Shown here one piece after another: positions 7,791 through 15,014 of a DNA stretch of 64,000 nucleotides. The notes below the pieces were generated by a model, which saw nothing but the letters and a program-made list of their open reading frames with translations, did no database searches and had not been told where the DNA came from. The DNA is taken from assembly GCA_002355495.1 (NCBI GenBank), contig AP017424.1:3348001-3412000 (forward strand), given 5' to 3'. The stretch is from Streptomyces laurentii. GTDB taxonomy: Bacteria; Actinomycetota; Actinomycetes; Streptomycetales; Streptomycetaceae. Each line of letters opens with the position of its first letter. Positions within the stretch are counted from its first letter, which is position 1. Both the position numbers and the translations under genes were made by a program.

Positions 7791-8201
7791 ATGCTCAGGG
7801 CACTGATGTACCTCTTGCCTCTGGCGCTGCTGATCTATGCCTTCATCGACTGCCTGAACACCCCCGAAGAAGAGGTCAGGCACCTGCCCAAGGTCGTCTG
7901 GGTCATCATCATCCTGCTCGTCTGGATCGCCGGGCCCATCGTGTGGCTCGCCGCCGGAAAGACGCGCCGCGCTCTCCCGAACGGCCCCGGCGACGCCCGC
8001 CGGGAACGGGAATGGGTCGCCCCCGACGACAACCCGGAGTTCCTGGCCTCGCTGCGCGAGGAGAACAAGCGCGAGGAGAACCGGAAGGACGAGTCGCTCC
8101 TGAAGGACTGGGAGGCCGACCTGCGCCGTCGCGAGGACGAGCTGCGCCGCCGCGAGGACGAGGGCGACCGGCCGCGCGACGAGGACGGCACGAAGTCGTG
8201 A
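7791..8201 (+). CDS. PLDc_N domain membrane protein
   Basis: This 136-residue protein has two N-terminal membrane helices (MLRALMYLLPLALLIYAFID, then VVWVIIILLVWIAGPIVWLAAGK), forming the PLDc_N ('phospholipase D nuclease N-terminal') domain. This domain does not itself contain phospholipase activity. The C-terminal half is a charged, probably coiled-coil cytoplasmic tail (ENKREENRKDESLLKD, then two RRREDEL-like repeats). A G-rich stretch (CAGGGGG) precedes the ATG. Its function is unknown; it is divergent from mqnL. Confidence 0.8.
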   Translation: MLRALMYLLPLALLIYAFIDCLNTPEEEVRHLPKVVWVIIILLVWIAGPIVWLAAGKTRRALPNGPGDARREREWVAPDDNPEFLASLREENKREENRKDESLLKDWEADLRRREDELRRREDEGDRPRDEDGTKS

Positions 8202-8223
8202 CGCGGGTCCCCGGATCGCCGGC

Positions 8224-9132
8224 ATGGAACTGAAGCTGCTCGTCACCTTCGAGAAGGTGGCCACGGTCCTGTCCTTCACCCGGGCCGCCGCCGAGCTGTC
8301 ATATGCCCAGTCCAGCGTCACCGCCCAGATCCGGTCCCTGGAGACCGACCTCGGCACCGAACTCTTCGAACGCCTCGGCTCGCGCATATGCCTCACCGAG
8401 GCCGGCAAGCGGCTGCTCCCGTACGCCTGTCAGATCATCGCGCTCCACGGCGAGGCGCGGGCGGCCGTCACCGGCCGAGGCGGCTCCGGCGAGCCCTCGG
8501 GGATGATCATGATCGGCACCATGGAGTCCCTGACCTCCTACCGGCTGCCGCCACTGCTCGAACTCTTCCACCACCGCTACCCGGGCGTCCGGCTCTCCCT
8601 GCGGCCCACTCTCGGCGACGCGACCCGGCGGGCGCTGCGCGAGGGCACGTACGACATCGGGCTGCTGATGGAACCGGACACGGCACACGAGGGCCTGGAC
8701 AGCGAGGTGCTGTGCGAGGAGCCGCTGATCCTGGTGAGCGGGCCGGCGCATCCGCTGGCCTGGCGGACCCGGCTCACGACGGCGGACTTGGCGGCGGCCG
8801 CGCTGGTCGGCACGGAGCCGGGATGTCCCTACCGGGATCTGTTCGAAGCGGAGCTGCGGCCGTGCGGTCCGCCCGTCTTCACGGAGTACGGCACGATCGA
8901 GGCGACCAAGCGGGGCGTGGCGGCCGGGCTCGGGATCGCGCTGCTGCCCCGGATCGCCGTCGGCACGGAGCTGGCGTCCGGGGAACTGATGGCGCTGGAC
9001 TGGGAACCGCCGTTCACACTGTTCACGCAGATCGCGTGGCGGCGGGGGAAGCGGCTGCCGGCGCAAGTCCTTCTGTTCGTGGAGCAGGCGCGGCGGCTCG
9101 CGCGGGAGCAGGCTTCGCCAGGGTCACCCTGA
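8224..9132 (+). CDS. LysR family transcriptional regulator
   Basis: The 302-residue protein has an N-terminal winged HTH (MELKLLVTFEKVATVLSFTR AAAEL, then SSVTAQIRSLETDLGTELFE) and a C-terminal type 2 periplasmic-binding-like effector domain (MIMIGTMESLTSYRLPPLLE, GTYDIGLLMEP, KRGVAAGLGIALLP). This is the full LysR layout at usual length. It lies 22 bp after the PLDc_N gene. Its 3' end overlaps the convergent EamA transporter gene by 110 bp, and the exporter is the obvious candidate target. The effector is unknown. Confidence 0.9.
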   Translation: MELKLLVTFEKVATVLSFTRAAAELSYAQSSVTAQIRSLETDLGTELFERLGSRICLTEAGKRLLPYACQIIALHGEARAAVTGRGGSGEPSGMIMIGTMESLTSYRLPPLLELFHHRYPGVRLSLRPTLGDATRRALREGTYDIGLLMEPDTAHEGLDSEVLCEEPLILVSGPAHPLAWRTRLTTADLAAAALVGTEPGCPYRDLFEAELRPCGPPVFTEYGTIEATKRGVAAGLGIALLPRIAVGTELASGELMALDWEPPFTLFTQIAWRRGKRLPAQVLLFVEQARRLAREQASPGSP

Positions 9133-9970
9133 GGCTGGCGAGCACGATCAGCGGGACGCCGAGCGCCTGGACGAGGCCGATGTGGTGCCCGTACACCTCC
9201 CAGTCGACGACCATCGCGACGGCCGGGTAGGTGAAGGCGAGGACGGCGATGCGGGCGGTGGGCAGCTTGGCGTACGCCGCGTACATCAGCACGTACATCA
9301 CCCCGGTGTGGATCAGCCCGAGCCCGGCCAGCCAGCCCCAGCCGGCACCGAGCCGGGCCGCCTCGCCGAAGTCGGCGAAGGGCAGGAGCAGCGGGATGCC
9401 GACGGTGACCTGGACGAGCGCGATGAGGTGCGGCCGGACGCCGCTGATCCGCTTGGTGACGATCGTCGCCAGCGCGTAGAGCACCGCCGCGGCAAGCGCG
9501 AAGCCGAGCCCCTTGAGCGACGCGGTGTCCCCGGGCCGCACCCCGGACACCAGCACGAGCCCGGCGAACGCGACCGCGAGCCAGCCCACCTTCGCCGCCC
9601 CTATCCGCTCACGGAGCACGAGCGCGCCGAGGAGGACGAGGAAGAAGGGCTGGGTGTGGTAGACGACGGTGGCGAACGAGATCGAGGTGGCCTCGTACGC
9701 CTCGAACAGGAACACCCAGTTGAAGACGATGAACACGCCGCCGAGCGCGGCGAGTCCGAACGTCCGCGGGGTGAGCCCGTGCCCGGTGAGGAAGCCACGG
9801 ACGAGGCTGTACGCCCCGAGCGCGACGGCACCGAACACGCAGCGGAAGAACACGACGGTGAACGGGGAGGCACCGGACTCCACGACGAACACCCCGAGGG
9901 TGCCGGACAGCACCATGGCCAGGGTGAGTTCGAGGGGCCCGCGCGCTTCGATTCCGAGCCGATTTCTCAT
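9023..9970 (-). CDS. EamA/DMT family transporter
   Basis: The 315-residue inner-membrane protein has ten predicted helices in two EamA repeats (LELTLAMVLSGTLGVFVVES and, in the second half, GLGFALAAAVLYALATIVTK), with the sequence QPFFLVLLGALVLRERIG at the end of the first repeat, as in drug/metabolite exporters. Substrates of the family are amino acids and other small metabolites; none can be assigned here. I start at ATG 9970; the frame stays open further upstream without support. The last ~35 residues (AKPAPARAAAPAPRTEGLAP...) are Ala/Pro-rich and are encoded opposite the 3' end of the LysR gene, so this tail is probably an extension by read-through into the neighbour. Confidence 0.85.
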   Translation of the reverse strand: MRNRLGIEARGPLELTLAMVLSGTLGVFVVESGASPFTVVFFRCVFGAVALGAYSLVRGFLTGHGLTPRTFGLAALGGVFIVFNWVFLFEAYEATSISFATVVYHTQPFFLVLLGALVLRERIGAAKVGWLAVAFAGLVLVSGVRPGDTASLKGLGFALAAAVLYALATIVTKRISGVRPHLIALVQVTVGIPLLLPFADFGEAARLGAGWGWLAGLGLIHTGVMYVLMYAAYAKLPTARIAVLAFTYPAVAMVVDWEVYGHHIGLVQALGVPLIVLASLRVTLAKPAPARAAAPAPRTEGLAPAAASPAATRSA

Positions 9971-10044
9971 GCCGCCGACGCTACGAGCGGACCCGGGACC
10001 CGGTCCACGAGCGACCGGAGCGTCCTGCCGATGCCCCCATCGGC

Positions 10045-10545
10045 GTGACCGATGCAGCCCTACCCGAGCCGGTCGCCGAAGAAACGCGCCCCTGGCCGCC
10101 TCTCCCGCGCAACCTGACGCAATCCGGCCCCAAGCTCTCATGCGGTCACGCACTCTGGAGCTCCAACTACGAGTGGCGGGAGAATGTCCGTCTGCAAGTA
10201 GCGGCTGGTAAACGCTTCGAGCGCGTGCGCTTGGTCGACGAACCGCTCACCGAAGGCCAGGCATTTCTTCTCACCTCCGGCCTCGGGAACGTCGCGGCCG
10301 GCGAGGACATCCGTGTCCTCACCAGGGCCGAGGCCGAAGAACTGGAGTTGCCGGAGTGGGACTTCTGGCTCTTCGACTCACGCACGCTGGTGCGCATGCA
10401 CATCGATGAGACCGACACCACTGTCGGCGTCGAACTCATCGAAGATCCGGAGGCGGTGCTCGCCGTCTGCCAGGCACGGGATGCCGCCCTGGCGGCCGCC
10501 ACACCCTCTGCCGATGTGTGGGCCCGGGTACGGTCCACTGTGTGA
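10045..10545 (+). CDS. DUF6879 family protein, N-terminally short
   Basis: The 166-residue product contains the DUF6879 core: WRENVRLQVAAGKRFERVRL, GNVAAGEDIRVLTRAEAEELELP, then EWDFWLFDSRTLVRMHIDE and VELIEDPEAV. Family members usually have about 40 more N-terminal residues with an F-x-x-E...RDAY-like helix. Here the first ~38 residues are Pro-rich and unlike the family, so the N-terminus may be truncated or the true start may be nearer residue 38. The gene overlaps the XRE regulator at a GTGA junction. DUF6879 proteins are commonly paired with XRE/DUF5753 regulators in Streptomyces. Function unknown. Confidence 0.75.
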   Translation: MTDAALPEPVAEETRPWPPLPRNLTQSGPKLSCGHALWSSNYEWRENVRLQVAAGKRFERVRLVDEPLTEGQAFLLTSGLGNVAAGEDIRVLTRAEAEELELPEWDFWLFDSRTLVRMHIDETDTTVGVELIEDPEAVLAVCQARDAALAAATPSADVWARVRSTV

Positions 10546-11381
10546 GCACGGATTTCCAGTGTGGCCGGGAAGCCCTCGGCGCGCGGCTCTCGGAGTTGCG
10601 TGCCGAGACCGGTCTCTCCGGCAAGGACTTCGCGGCGCGCCTCGGCTGGCCCGCCTCGAAGGTGTCTCGGCTCCAAGCCGGCAAGCAGACCCCTAAGGTC
10701 GCCGACCTGGAGGCCTGGGCCACTGCTGCCGAGCAGCCTGCCTCACTGCCCGATCTGGTCGCCCGCCTTCGCGGGCTGGAGTCCCAGCAACGGCACTGGC
10801 GCCGCCAGCTCACGGCCGGCCACACGCCTGTTCAAGACCGGTACGTCGTCGAGTATCGACGTACCTCAACCCTGCGCGGCTACGAGGCCACCGTCATCCC
10901 TGGCCTCTTCCAGACCCCGGATTACGCCCGCCACCTCCTGGTCCAAAACGCCGACCTGATGCGCTCGATGCGCGACACCGAGGCCGCCGTGCAGGCTCGG
11001 ATGCGACGCCAAGAGGTGCTGTACGAGCCCGGCCGGTTGTTTCGGATCCTTGTGTGGGAGGCCGCGCTGTACGCGCATGTGGGCAACCGCGATGTCATGG
11101 CCGGACAACTGGACCGGCTCGTCGGCCTCATCGGCATGCCGACAGTGGAACTCGGCATCGTGCCCCTCGGCGCTCCGATGGGCATCACTCCGAAGCACGG
11201 GTTCTGGATCTTCGACGAAAGCCGCGTGATCGTCGAGACGATCAACACCGAGTACCAGTACGCCAATGACGATGTCCCTCTGTACGGAAGAGTGTGGGAC
11301 AAGCTCGCCGACGCCGCCGCTTCCGGCCCCAAAGCCCATCGGCTCATCGCCCGCGCGCGAGGGACGATTGCCGCAACCTGA
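10542..11381 (+). CDS. XRE family regulator with DUF5753 (WhiJ-like)
   Basis: The 279-residue protein has an N-terminal Cro/C1 HTH (LGARLSELRAETGLSGKDFA, RLGWPASKVSRLQAGKQTP, about residues 10-60) and a C-terminal DUF5753 domain (YEATVIPGLFQTPDYARHLL, RMRRQEVLYEPGRLFRILVWE, HGFWIFDESRVIVETI). This is the layout of WhiJ-like regulators that act with small partner proteins in Streptomyces development and in self-regulating pairs. GTG 10542 is chosen because it overlaps the DUF6879 stop by four bases. The partner here is DUF6879 upstream rather than the more usual DUF397 downstream. Confidence 0.85.
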   Translation: MSTDFQCGREALGARLSELRAETGLSGKDFAARLGWPASKVSRLQAGKQTPKVADLEAWATAAEQPASLPDLVARLRGLESQQRHWRRQLTAGHTPVQDRYVVEYRRTSTLRGYEATVIPGLFQTPDYARHLLVQNADLMRSMRDTEAAVQARMRRQEVLYEPGRLFRILVWEAALYAHVGNRDVMAGQLDRLVGLIGMPTVELGIVPLGAPMGITPKHGFWIFDESRVIVETINTEYQYANDDVPLYGRVWDKLADAAASGPKAHRLIARARGTIAAT

Positions 11382-11467
11382 GCGCCTGCCGCCAACCGCT
11401 TCCCATCTCTCGCAATCCTGCGCAATCGCCTCACAGATACCCAATTGGGCCGCCTACCGTCCTGGTC

Positions 11468-11686
11468 ATGGTCAGGGAGACGAACGGACTCGCTGCGGTC
11501 GAGCCGCCGCGGATCGGGACGTTGACGCAGCGGCAGCAGCGGGGGCAGGACTGTGTCTGGTGTGGCGTGACCTTGGCGGCGGGCGCGGTGGTCGATCTGG
11601 GGCCGAGGCGGCTTCGGCTCGGTGACTGGACGCCGCAGTGGTTTCCCCGGGCGTGCCTGAGGCACCCGGAAGGGCCGGCGCGATGA
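11468..11686 (+). CDS. Small CxxC protein next to XRE regulator
   Basis: This 72-residue hypothetical protein contains C29-x-x-C32 in QDCVWCGVTL, and a later Cys and His (RACLRHPEG) that could complete a metal site. Small proteins with CWYCG-like motifs often follow XRE/DUF5753 genes in Streptomyces; their role is unknown. I start at ATG 11468. Its TGA overlaps an ATG (ATGA at 11683) in the frame of the next gene, suggesting coupling. Confidence 0.55.
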   Translation: MVRETNGLAAVEPPRIGTLTQRQQRGQDCVWCGVTLAAGAVVDLGPRRLRLGDWTPQWFPRACLRHPEGPAR

Positions 11687-11868
11687 GGACGGGCACACCG
11701 ACGCCGCCGAGTGCGTGCGGAATAGACACCGCCCCTGACCAGGGCGCCGCTCCCGGGCCTGCTCGTGGCCGGGCGGGCCGGGCGGCGTTCCTTGGGCTCC
11801 CGTCGGGGGCCCGCGCAGGACGGCGGGCGGGTGGGCCGCGCGCCGGGTACGCGTTCAAGGAGGATCGC

Positions 11869-12303
11869 ATGACCGCGACCGCGCTTGAAGTCCGTCACGG
11901 CCGGGATCTGGTCGAGCCGCCGCTGTTCCAGCGGCTCGCCGCGTTCTGTGCCGCCGAGTACGAGATGGAACCGCCCTTGGCCGAGGCGGTCATGGACCAG
12001 GGCCTCGCTTTCCTGTGGACGATGGGCAGCACCGGCAAGGGTGACGTGATGGCGCCCAGCCGCCAGGTCGATCCGGCCTGGCACACGTTCATGCTGCACA
12101 GCCAGGAGTACGCCGAGTGGTGCGAGGCGCACTTCGGCCGCTTCCTCCACCACGCTCCCAACAGCAAGATCCGCAGCCTCGGCCTGATGCTCGACGTCAC
12201 CGAGCTGATCCGCCAGGCCGGCTTCGCCGTCGACAAGACGCTCTGGGGCACGGCCGCCGAGTGCAACGAGCCCGCTTGCTGCGGCGACGGCCCCTGCTGC
12301 TGA
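11869..12303 (+). CDS. Glycine-rich-domain-like protein with Cys-rich tail
   Basis: The 144-residue product resembles the bacterial 'glycine-rich domain-containing protein-like' family: LFQRLAAFCAAEYEMEPPLA, then the hallmark VDPAWHTFMLHSQEYAEWC and GRFLHHAPN. The function of this family is unknown. The C-terminus is CNEPACCGDGPCC, with five Cys in thirteen residues, reminiscent of metal-binding or modified peptides. ATG 11869 has a perfect AAGGAGG five bases upstream. The frame is open back to an ATG at 11683 that overlaps the previous gene's stop (ATGA). That would add 62 low-complexity residues and is less likely. A strong hairpin follows the stop. Confidence 0.7.
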   Translation: MTATALEVRHGRDLVEPPLFQRLAAFCAAEYEMEPPLAEAVMDQGLAFLWTMGSTGKGDVMAPSRQVDPAWHTFMLHSQEYAEWCEAHFGRFLHHAPNSKIRSLGLMLDVTELIRQAGFAVDKTLWGTAAECNEPACCGDGPCC

Positions 12304-12311
12304 TCCCGCTC

Positions 12312-12343
12312 CCCGTCCCGGCCCACGCTCGGGCCGGGACGGG
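12312..12343 (+). terminator. Hairpin after the GRPD-like gene
   Basis: CCCGTCCCGGCCC and GGGCCGGGACGGG form a perfect 13-bp stem with a six-base loop, 9 bases after the stop codon. There is no T-run, as is common for Streptomyces terminators. Confidence 0.55.
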
Positions 12344-12377
12344 CCTCACCGAAGACCAAGGACCGAGGTCCGGACCC

Positions 12378-12794
12378 ATGCACGTCGTCGACAGCGCGCG
12401 CGTCACCGTCTTCCACATGTTCGGCGAACTCCTCGCCTACACCACCCACTCCGACACACCCGCCCGGTACGGCGAGATCGGCATCGTCGCCGTCCTCGAC
12501 CCTCAGATCTCCCCGGGTGTCCTGTGGGCCCTCGCCGTCCAGAACTGCCGCCCACGCGACCACACCGAACAGCACGCCCAATGGATCACCAGCCAGGCCC
12601 TCCGCGCCCGCGTCACCGGTGCGGGCCGCCTTGCCGAACTTCGCGACGAGAAAGTGGAGTTCCAGACGTACAAGGAACACCGCTTCGCGGCGCTCTACGG
12701 CAATCACGAGACTCTGCGCACCGGCACCCTGTACGTCATCGGCCTCGACCTCACCCCCTTCCGGGCGCGGGCCGAGGCCGAGAGGCGCTACTGA
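12378..12794 (+). CDS. Hypothetical protein, 138 residues
   Basis: This 138-residue soluble protein starts MHVVDSARVTVFHMFGELLA. It has no recognisable motif, signal peptide or membrane helix; the middle (YGEIGIVAVLDPQISPGVLW) looks like a beta-rich core and the end is helical and charged (FRARAEAERRY). No clear ribosome-binding site precedes ATG 12378. It lies 74 bp after the Cys-tailed protein and overlaps the convergent gene below by 7 bp. I do not recognise it. Confidence 0.6.
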   Translation: MHVVDSARVTVFHMFGELLAYTTHSDTPARYGEIGIVAVLDPQISPGVLWALAVQNCRPRDHTEQHAQWITSQALRARVTGAGRLAELRDEKVEFQTYKEHRFAALYGNHETLRTGTLYVIGLDLTPFRARAEAERRY

Positions 12795-13147
12795 ACGGAG
12801 ATCGACCGCCCGTGGCAGACACATCCGCAGACGAGGTACCGGACTCCGGGTACGCCGCTGTCGCGGGCGACGCCGTCCCGGCAGTGGTCATGGCGGCCGA
12901 CCACACAACGCGGGGAGCGGAACTCCGGTTCCTCCAGGGCGGGTTCACTCAGCCCCATGAGCGCGTGGGTGAGGAGCGAGACGGTCACCGCGTCGGCGAG
13001 CTCGGGTGTCACCCACCAGGCGTCCCCCGCCCGGTCGCGGTGCGAGCCGCTGCGTCCCGGGGCGAGCACGCACACCGAGCCCGCGCACACCGGCCGCATC
13101 ACCTCGACGACGGCGATGTCGGGCCGCCGCGCCCCACAGCGGCTCAC
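12788..13147 (-). CDS. Cys/His-rich hypothetical protein
   Basis: The 119-residue protein ends in a Cys/His-rich block, RSPRCVVGRHDHC followed about 13 residues later by YLVCGCVCHGR. This gives a plausible zinc site of the C-x6-H-x-x-C ... C-x-C-x-C-H type seen in several uncharacterised Streptomyces proteins. The middle (WWVTPELADAVTVSLLTHAL) is helical. I start at the GTG at 13147 because it overlaps the TGA of the upstream gene (GTGA), implying coupling; an internal ATG at 13099 is an alternative. Function unknown. Its 3' end overlaps the plus-strand hypothetical gene by 7 bp. Confidence 0.55.
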   Translation of the reverse strand: MSRCGARRPDIAVVEVMRPVCAGSVCVLAPGRSGSHRDRAGDAWWVTPELADAVTVSLLTHALMGLSEPALEEPEFRSPRCVVGRHDHCRDGVARDSGVPGVRYLVCGCVCHGRSISVQ

Positions 13148-13497
13148 CGGGCACAACCGGCGGGAAGAGCGGGAAGAGCATGGATGTTCCGACGGTCGAC
13201 ATCGACTCCGACCGTGGCCAGCCACAACTCCCGTCGCCGCCTGCGCTGGGCCGCCAGGTAGGGACGTTCGAGCGGGGAACGGGCTCCGTCGAGGATCGTC
13301 GTCTGCTCGGCCGCGTACGGAGAGCGGCGGACGGCCGGTCGCGTACGGAGGCGGGTGCGGCAATGCCGCCGGGCCACGCGGGTGGGGGGCGTCGGGCTCG
13401 GGCGGTGCCTGCCCGTGGGTGGCAGGGACAGCATCAGCAGCCAGAGAAGGACGGGAATCAAGACCCGCCCCAGGGCACGCGCGATAGGGTTCCGCAC
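13144..13497 (-). CDS. Small single-pass membrane protein, Arg-rich
   Basis: This 117-residue protein has one N-terminal membrane helix (ARALGRVLIPVLLWLLMLSLP) followed by a Pro/Arg-rich cytoplasmic region and the conserved-looking stretch RSPLERPYLAAQRRRRRELW. I have seen similar short proteins near GntR regulators in Streptomyces accessory regions, but no function is known. GTG 13497 is preceded by GGAG at 8 bases. It shares a 160-bp divergent promoter region with the GntR gene, so it is a likely target of that regulator, together with the coupled Cys-rich gene downstream. Confidence 0.6.
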   Translation of the reverse strand: MRNPIARALGRVLIPVLLWLLMLSLPPTGRHRPSPTPPTRVARRHCRTRLRTRPAVRRSPYAAEQTTILDGARSPLERPYLAAQRRRRRELWLATVGVDVDRRNIHALPALPAGCAR

Positions 13498-13582
13498 GTC
13501 ATCAACTCCGTGAGTAGTTGGTGGCCATGCCCCGGGACCGTTCGCGCGATCGCCGGGGTCTTCCATGCCCTCAACGTAGTGC

Positions 13583-13612
13583 GTGCTACACCGTGCTACA
13601 TCACTGTGTAGC
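13583..13612. promoter_or_regulatory. Putative GntR operator
   Basis: GTGCTACA occurs twice in tandem (13583-13590 and 13593-13600), and the second copy forms the inverted repeat GCTACA-TCACTG-TGTAGC (13595-13612). It lies in an AT-richer gap between the divergent membrane-protein gene and the GntR gene, 47 bases before the latter's start, as expected for an autoregulated GntR site. Confidence 0.5.
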
Positions 13613-13658
13613 TAGAGTCATCCGTACGTGTACTTGTGTGACTATCTATCGTGTACGT

Positions 13659-13892
13659 ATGAGCCTTGACCCGCAGTCGGGACGTCCGCTGTACATGCAA
13701 CTGGCCGACGTCATCGCAGCGAAGATCGAGACCGGGGAGTTCGCTCCCGACCGGATGATCCCCACCCCGGGCCGCTTGTCCGAGGAGTACGGGATCGCCG
13801 TACTGACCGCGCGGCGCGCCATGCGGGAACTCCGGGAACGTGGGCTGATCTTCACCGTGCCGGGCAAGGGCTCGTACGTCACCCCGGCCTGA
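13659..13892 (+). CDS. Short GntR family regulator (wHTH only)
   Basis: The 77-residue protein is essentially one GntR winged helix-turn-helix: GRPLYMQLADVIAAKIETGE (helix 1), LSEEYGIAVLTARRAMREL (recognition region), and the wing GLIFTVPGKGSYVTPA. There is no C-terminal ligand domain; such minimal GntR proteins are common in Streptomyces, including on integrated elements. ATG 13659 is chosen to match the family start. Spaced repeats upstream suggest autoregulation. Confidence 0.85.
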   Translation: MSLDPQSGRPLYMQLADVIAAKIETGEFAPDRMIPTPGRLSEEYGIAVLTARRAMRELRERGLIFTVPGKGSYVTPA

Positions 13893-13913
13893 CAGCGGCT
13901 CCCGCCTGCGCCG

Positions 13914-13947
13914 AGGCCGGCCACACCCCCGGGGGCGTGGCCGGCCT
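13914..13947. terminator. Bidirectional terminator
   Basis: AGGCCGGCCAC and GTGGCCGGCCT pair perfectly, with an inner CCCCC/GGGGG pairing. It lies between the convergent GntR and tectonin genes. Confidence 0.6.
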
Positions 13948-13967
13948 GGTGTCCCGCGCGTTGGGGA

Positions 13968-14666
13968 TCAGCCGGGCATGTCGCCGGTGTAGCGGTAGAT
14001 GTTGCCCGCCGAGTTCACGCCCCACACCGTGCCGTCCACCCCCGCCCCGATGTCCGACAGCCCGCCCGGGATCTGCACCCACGGGTTGCCGTCGTTGTTG
14101 GTGAAGCGGTAGATGTTCCCGGCCGAGTTCACACCCCACACGTTGGTCCGCGACCCGGCCGAGATCGCCGTGAGTCCGCCGCTGATCTGTTTCCAGGTGC
14201 TGCTTCCCTGGTCGCCGGTGTAGCGGTAGATGTTCCCGGCGGAGTTCACACCCCACACCGTGCCGTCCGCCGCCGCCCCGATGTCCGTCAGCGCGCCCGG
14301 GATCTGCACCCAGGGGCTGGCGTCGTTGTTCGTGTAACGGTAGATGTTCCCCGCCGAGTTGACGCCCCACACGTTGGTCCGGGACCCCGCCGAGATGCGG
14401 ACCAGCGCGCCGGGGATCTGCTTCCAGGTGCCGCTGTCCTGGTCGCCGGTGTAGCGGTAGATGTTCCCGGCCGAGTTCACACCCCACACCGTGCCGTCCG
14501 CCGCCGCCCCGATGTCCGACAGCCCGCCCGGGATCTGCACCCAGGGACTGGCGTCGTTGTTCGTGTAACGGTAGATGCTCCCCGCCGAGTTGACGCCCCA
14601 CACGTTGGTCCTCGACCCTGCCGAGATCCGGACGAGCGCACCGCTGATCTGCTTCCAGTCGGCCAT
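13968..14666 (-). CDS. Tectonin-repeat beta-propeller protein
   Basis: The 232-residue protein is made almost wholly of six tectonin (TECPR) repeats of 35-39 residues, arranged as three near-identical pairs: NVWGVNSAGNIYRYTNND in the odd repeats and TVWGVNSAGNIYRYTGDQ in the even ones, each introduced by WKQI or WVQI. Such repeats form a six-bladed propeller; relatives bind lipopolysaccharide, methylated sugars or other glycans. There is no signal peptide, so a cytosolic or non-classically released lectin is likely. ATG 14666 has AAGGAG 8 bases upstream. It is divergent from the NTPase/binding-protein pair. The strong DNA similarity between repeats points to recent duplication. Confidence 0.85.
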   Translation of the reverse strand: MADWKQISGALVRISAGSRTNVWGVNSAGSIYRYTNNDASPWVQIPGGLSDIGAAADGTVWGVNSAGNIYRYTGDQDSGTWKQIPGALVRISAGSRTNVWGVNSAGNIYRYTNNDASPWVQIPGALTDIGAAADGTVWGVNSAGNIYRYTGDQGSSTWKQISGGLTAISAGSRTNVWGVNSAGNIYRFTNNDGNPWVQIPGGLSDIGAGVDGTVWGVNSAGNIYRYTGDMPG

Positions 14667-15014
14667 TTCGCCGGCTCCTTCCGCCTGGGATTGCTGTACG
14701 GGGAAGCTCCCGCGCCGGACCGACCGGCACTCCCCGCACCTCTGCGACATGATCGTGATTTTGTCCGGAAAGGAGCGTTTACCGGAGAGGGTGCGCGTCC
14801 AGGACGGACATGTGCGGCTCGGCGACGCACCCAAGGGTGGCTGGAACGGAGGTCCCGACTGTGGGTGACGCGCGGCCGCCGCGTTGACCCGCCGCAGGCC
14901 CGGGAGACCGGCGCGCGATTCCCTCCGTAAACACCCGTCCGATTCCAACTCCCCGTCTATATCCTGGATTTGGGATGGGGCGAGACGCGTCTCGTGGGAT
15001 GCGGGGGATGGTGA
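14667..15014. other. Divergent intergenic region, no gene seen
   Basis: This 348-bp gap between the tectonin gene and the NTPase gene contains no credible gene. It has an AT-richer patch at about 14748-14785 and another around 14940-14980 (with TATATCC), either of which could hold promoters for the two divergent units. Confidence 0.6.

Noticed and set aside
6210..8201. A 663-codon plus-strand frame over mqnL
   Set aside because: It is the complement of mqnL for most of its length; the real gene in this frame begins at 7791.
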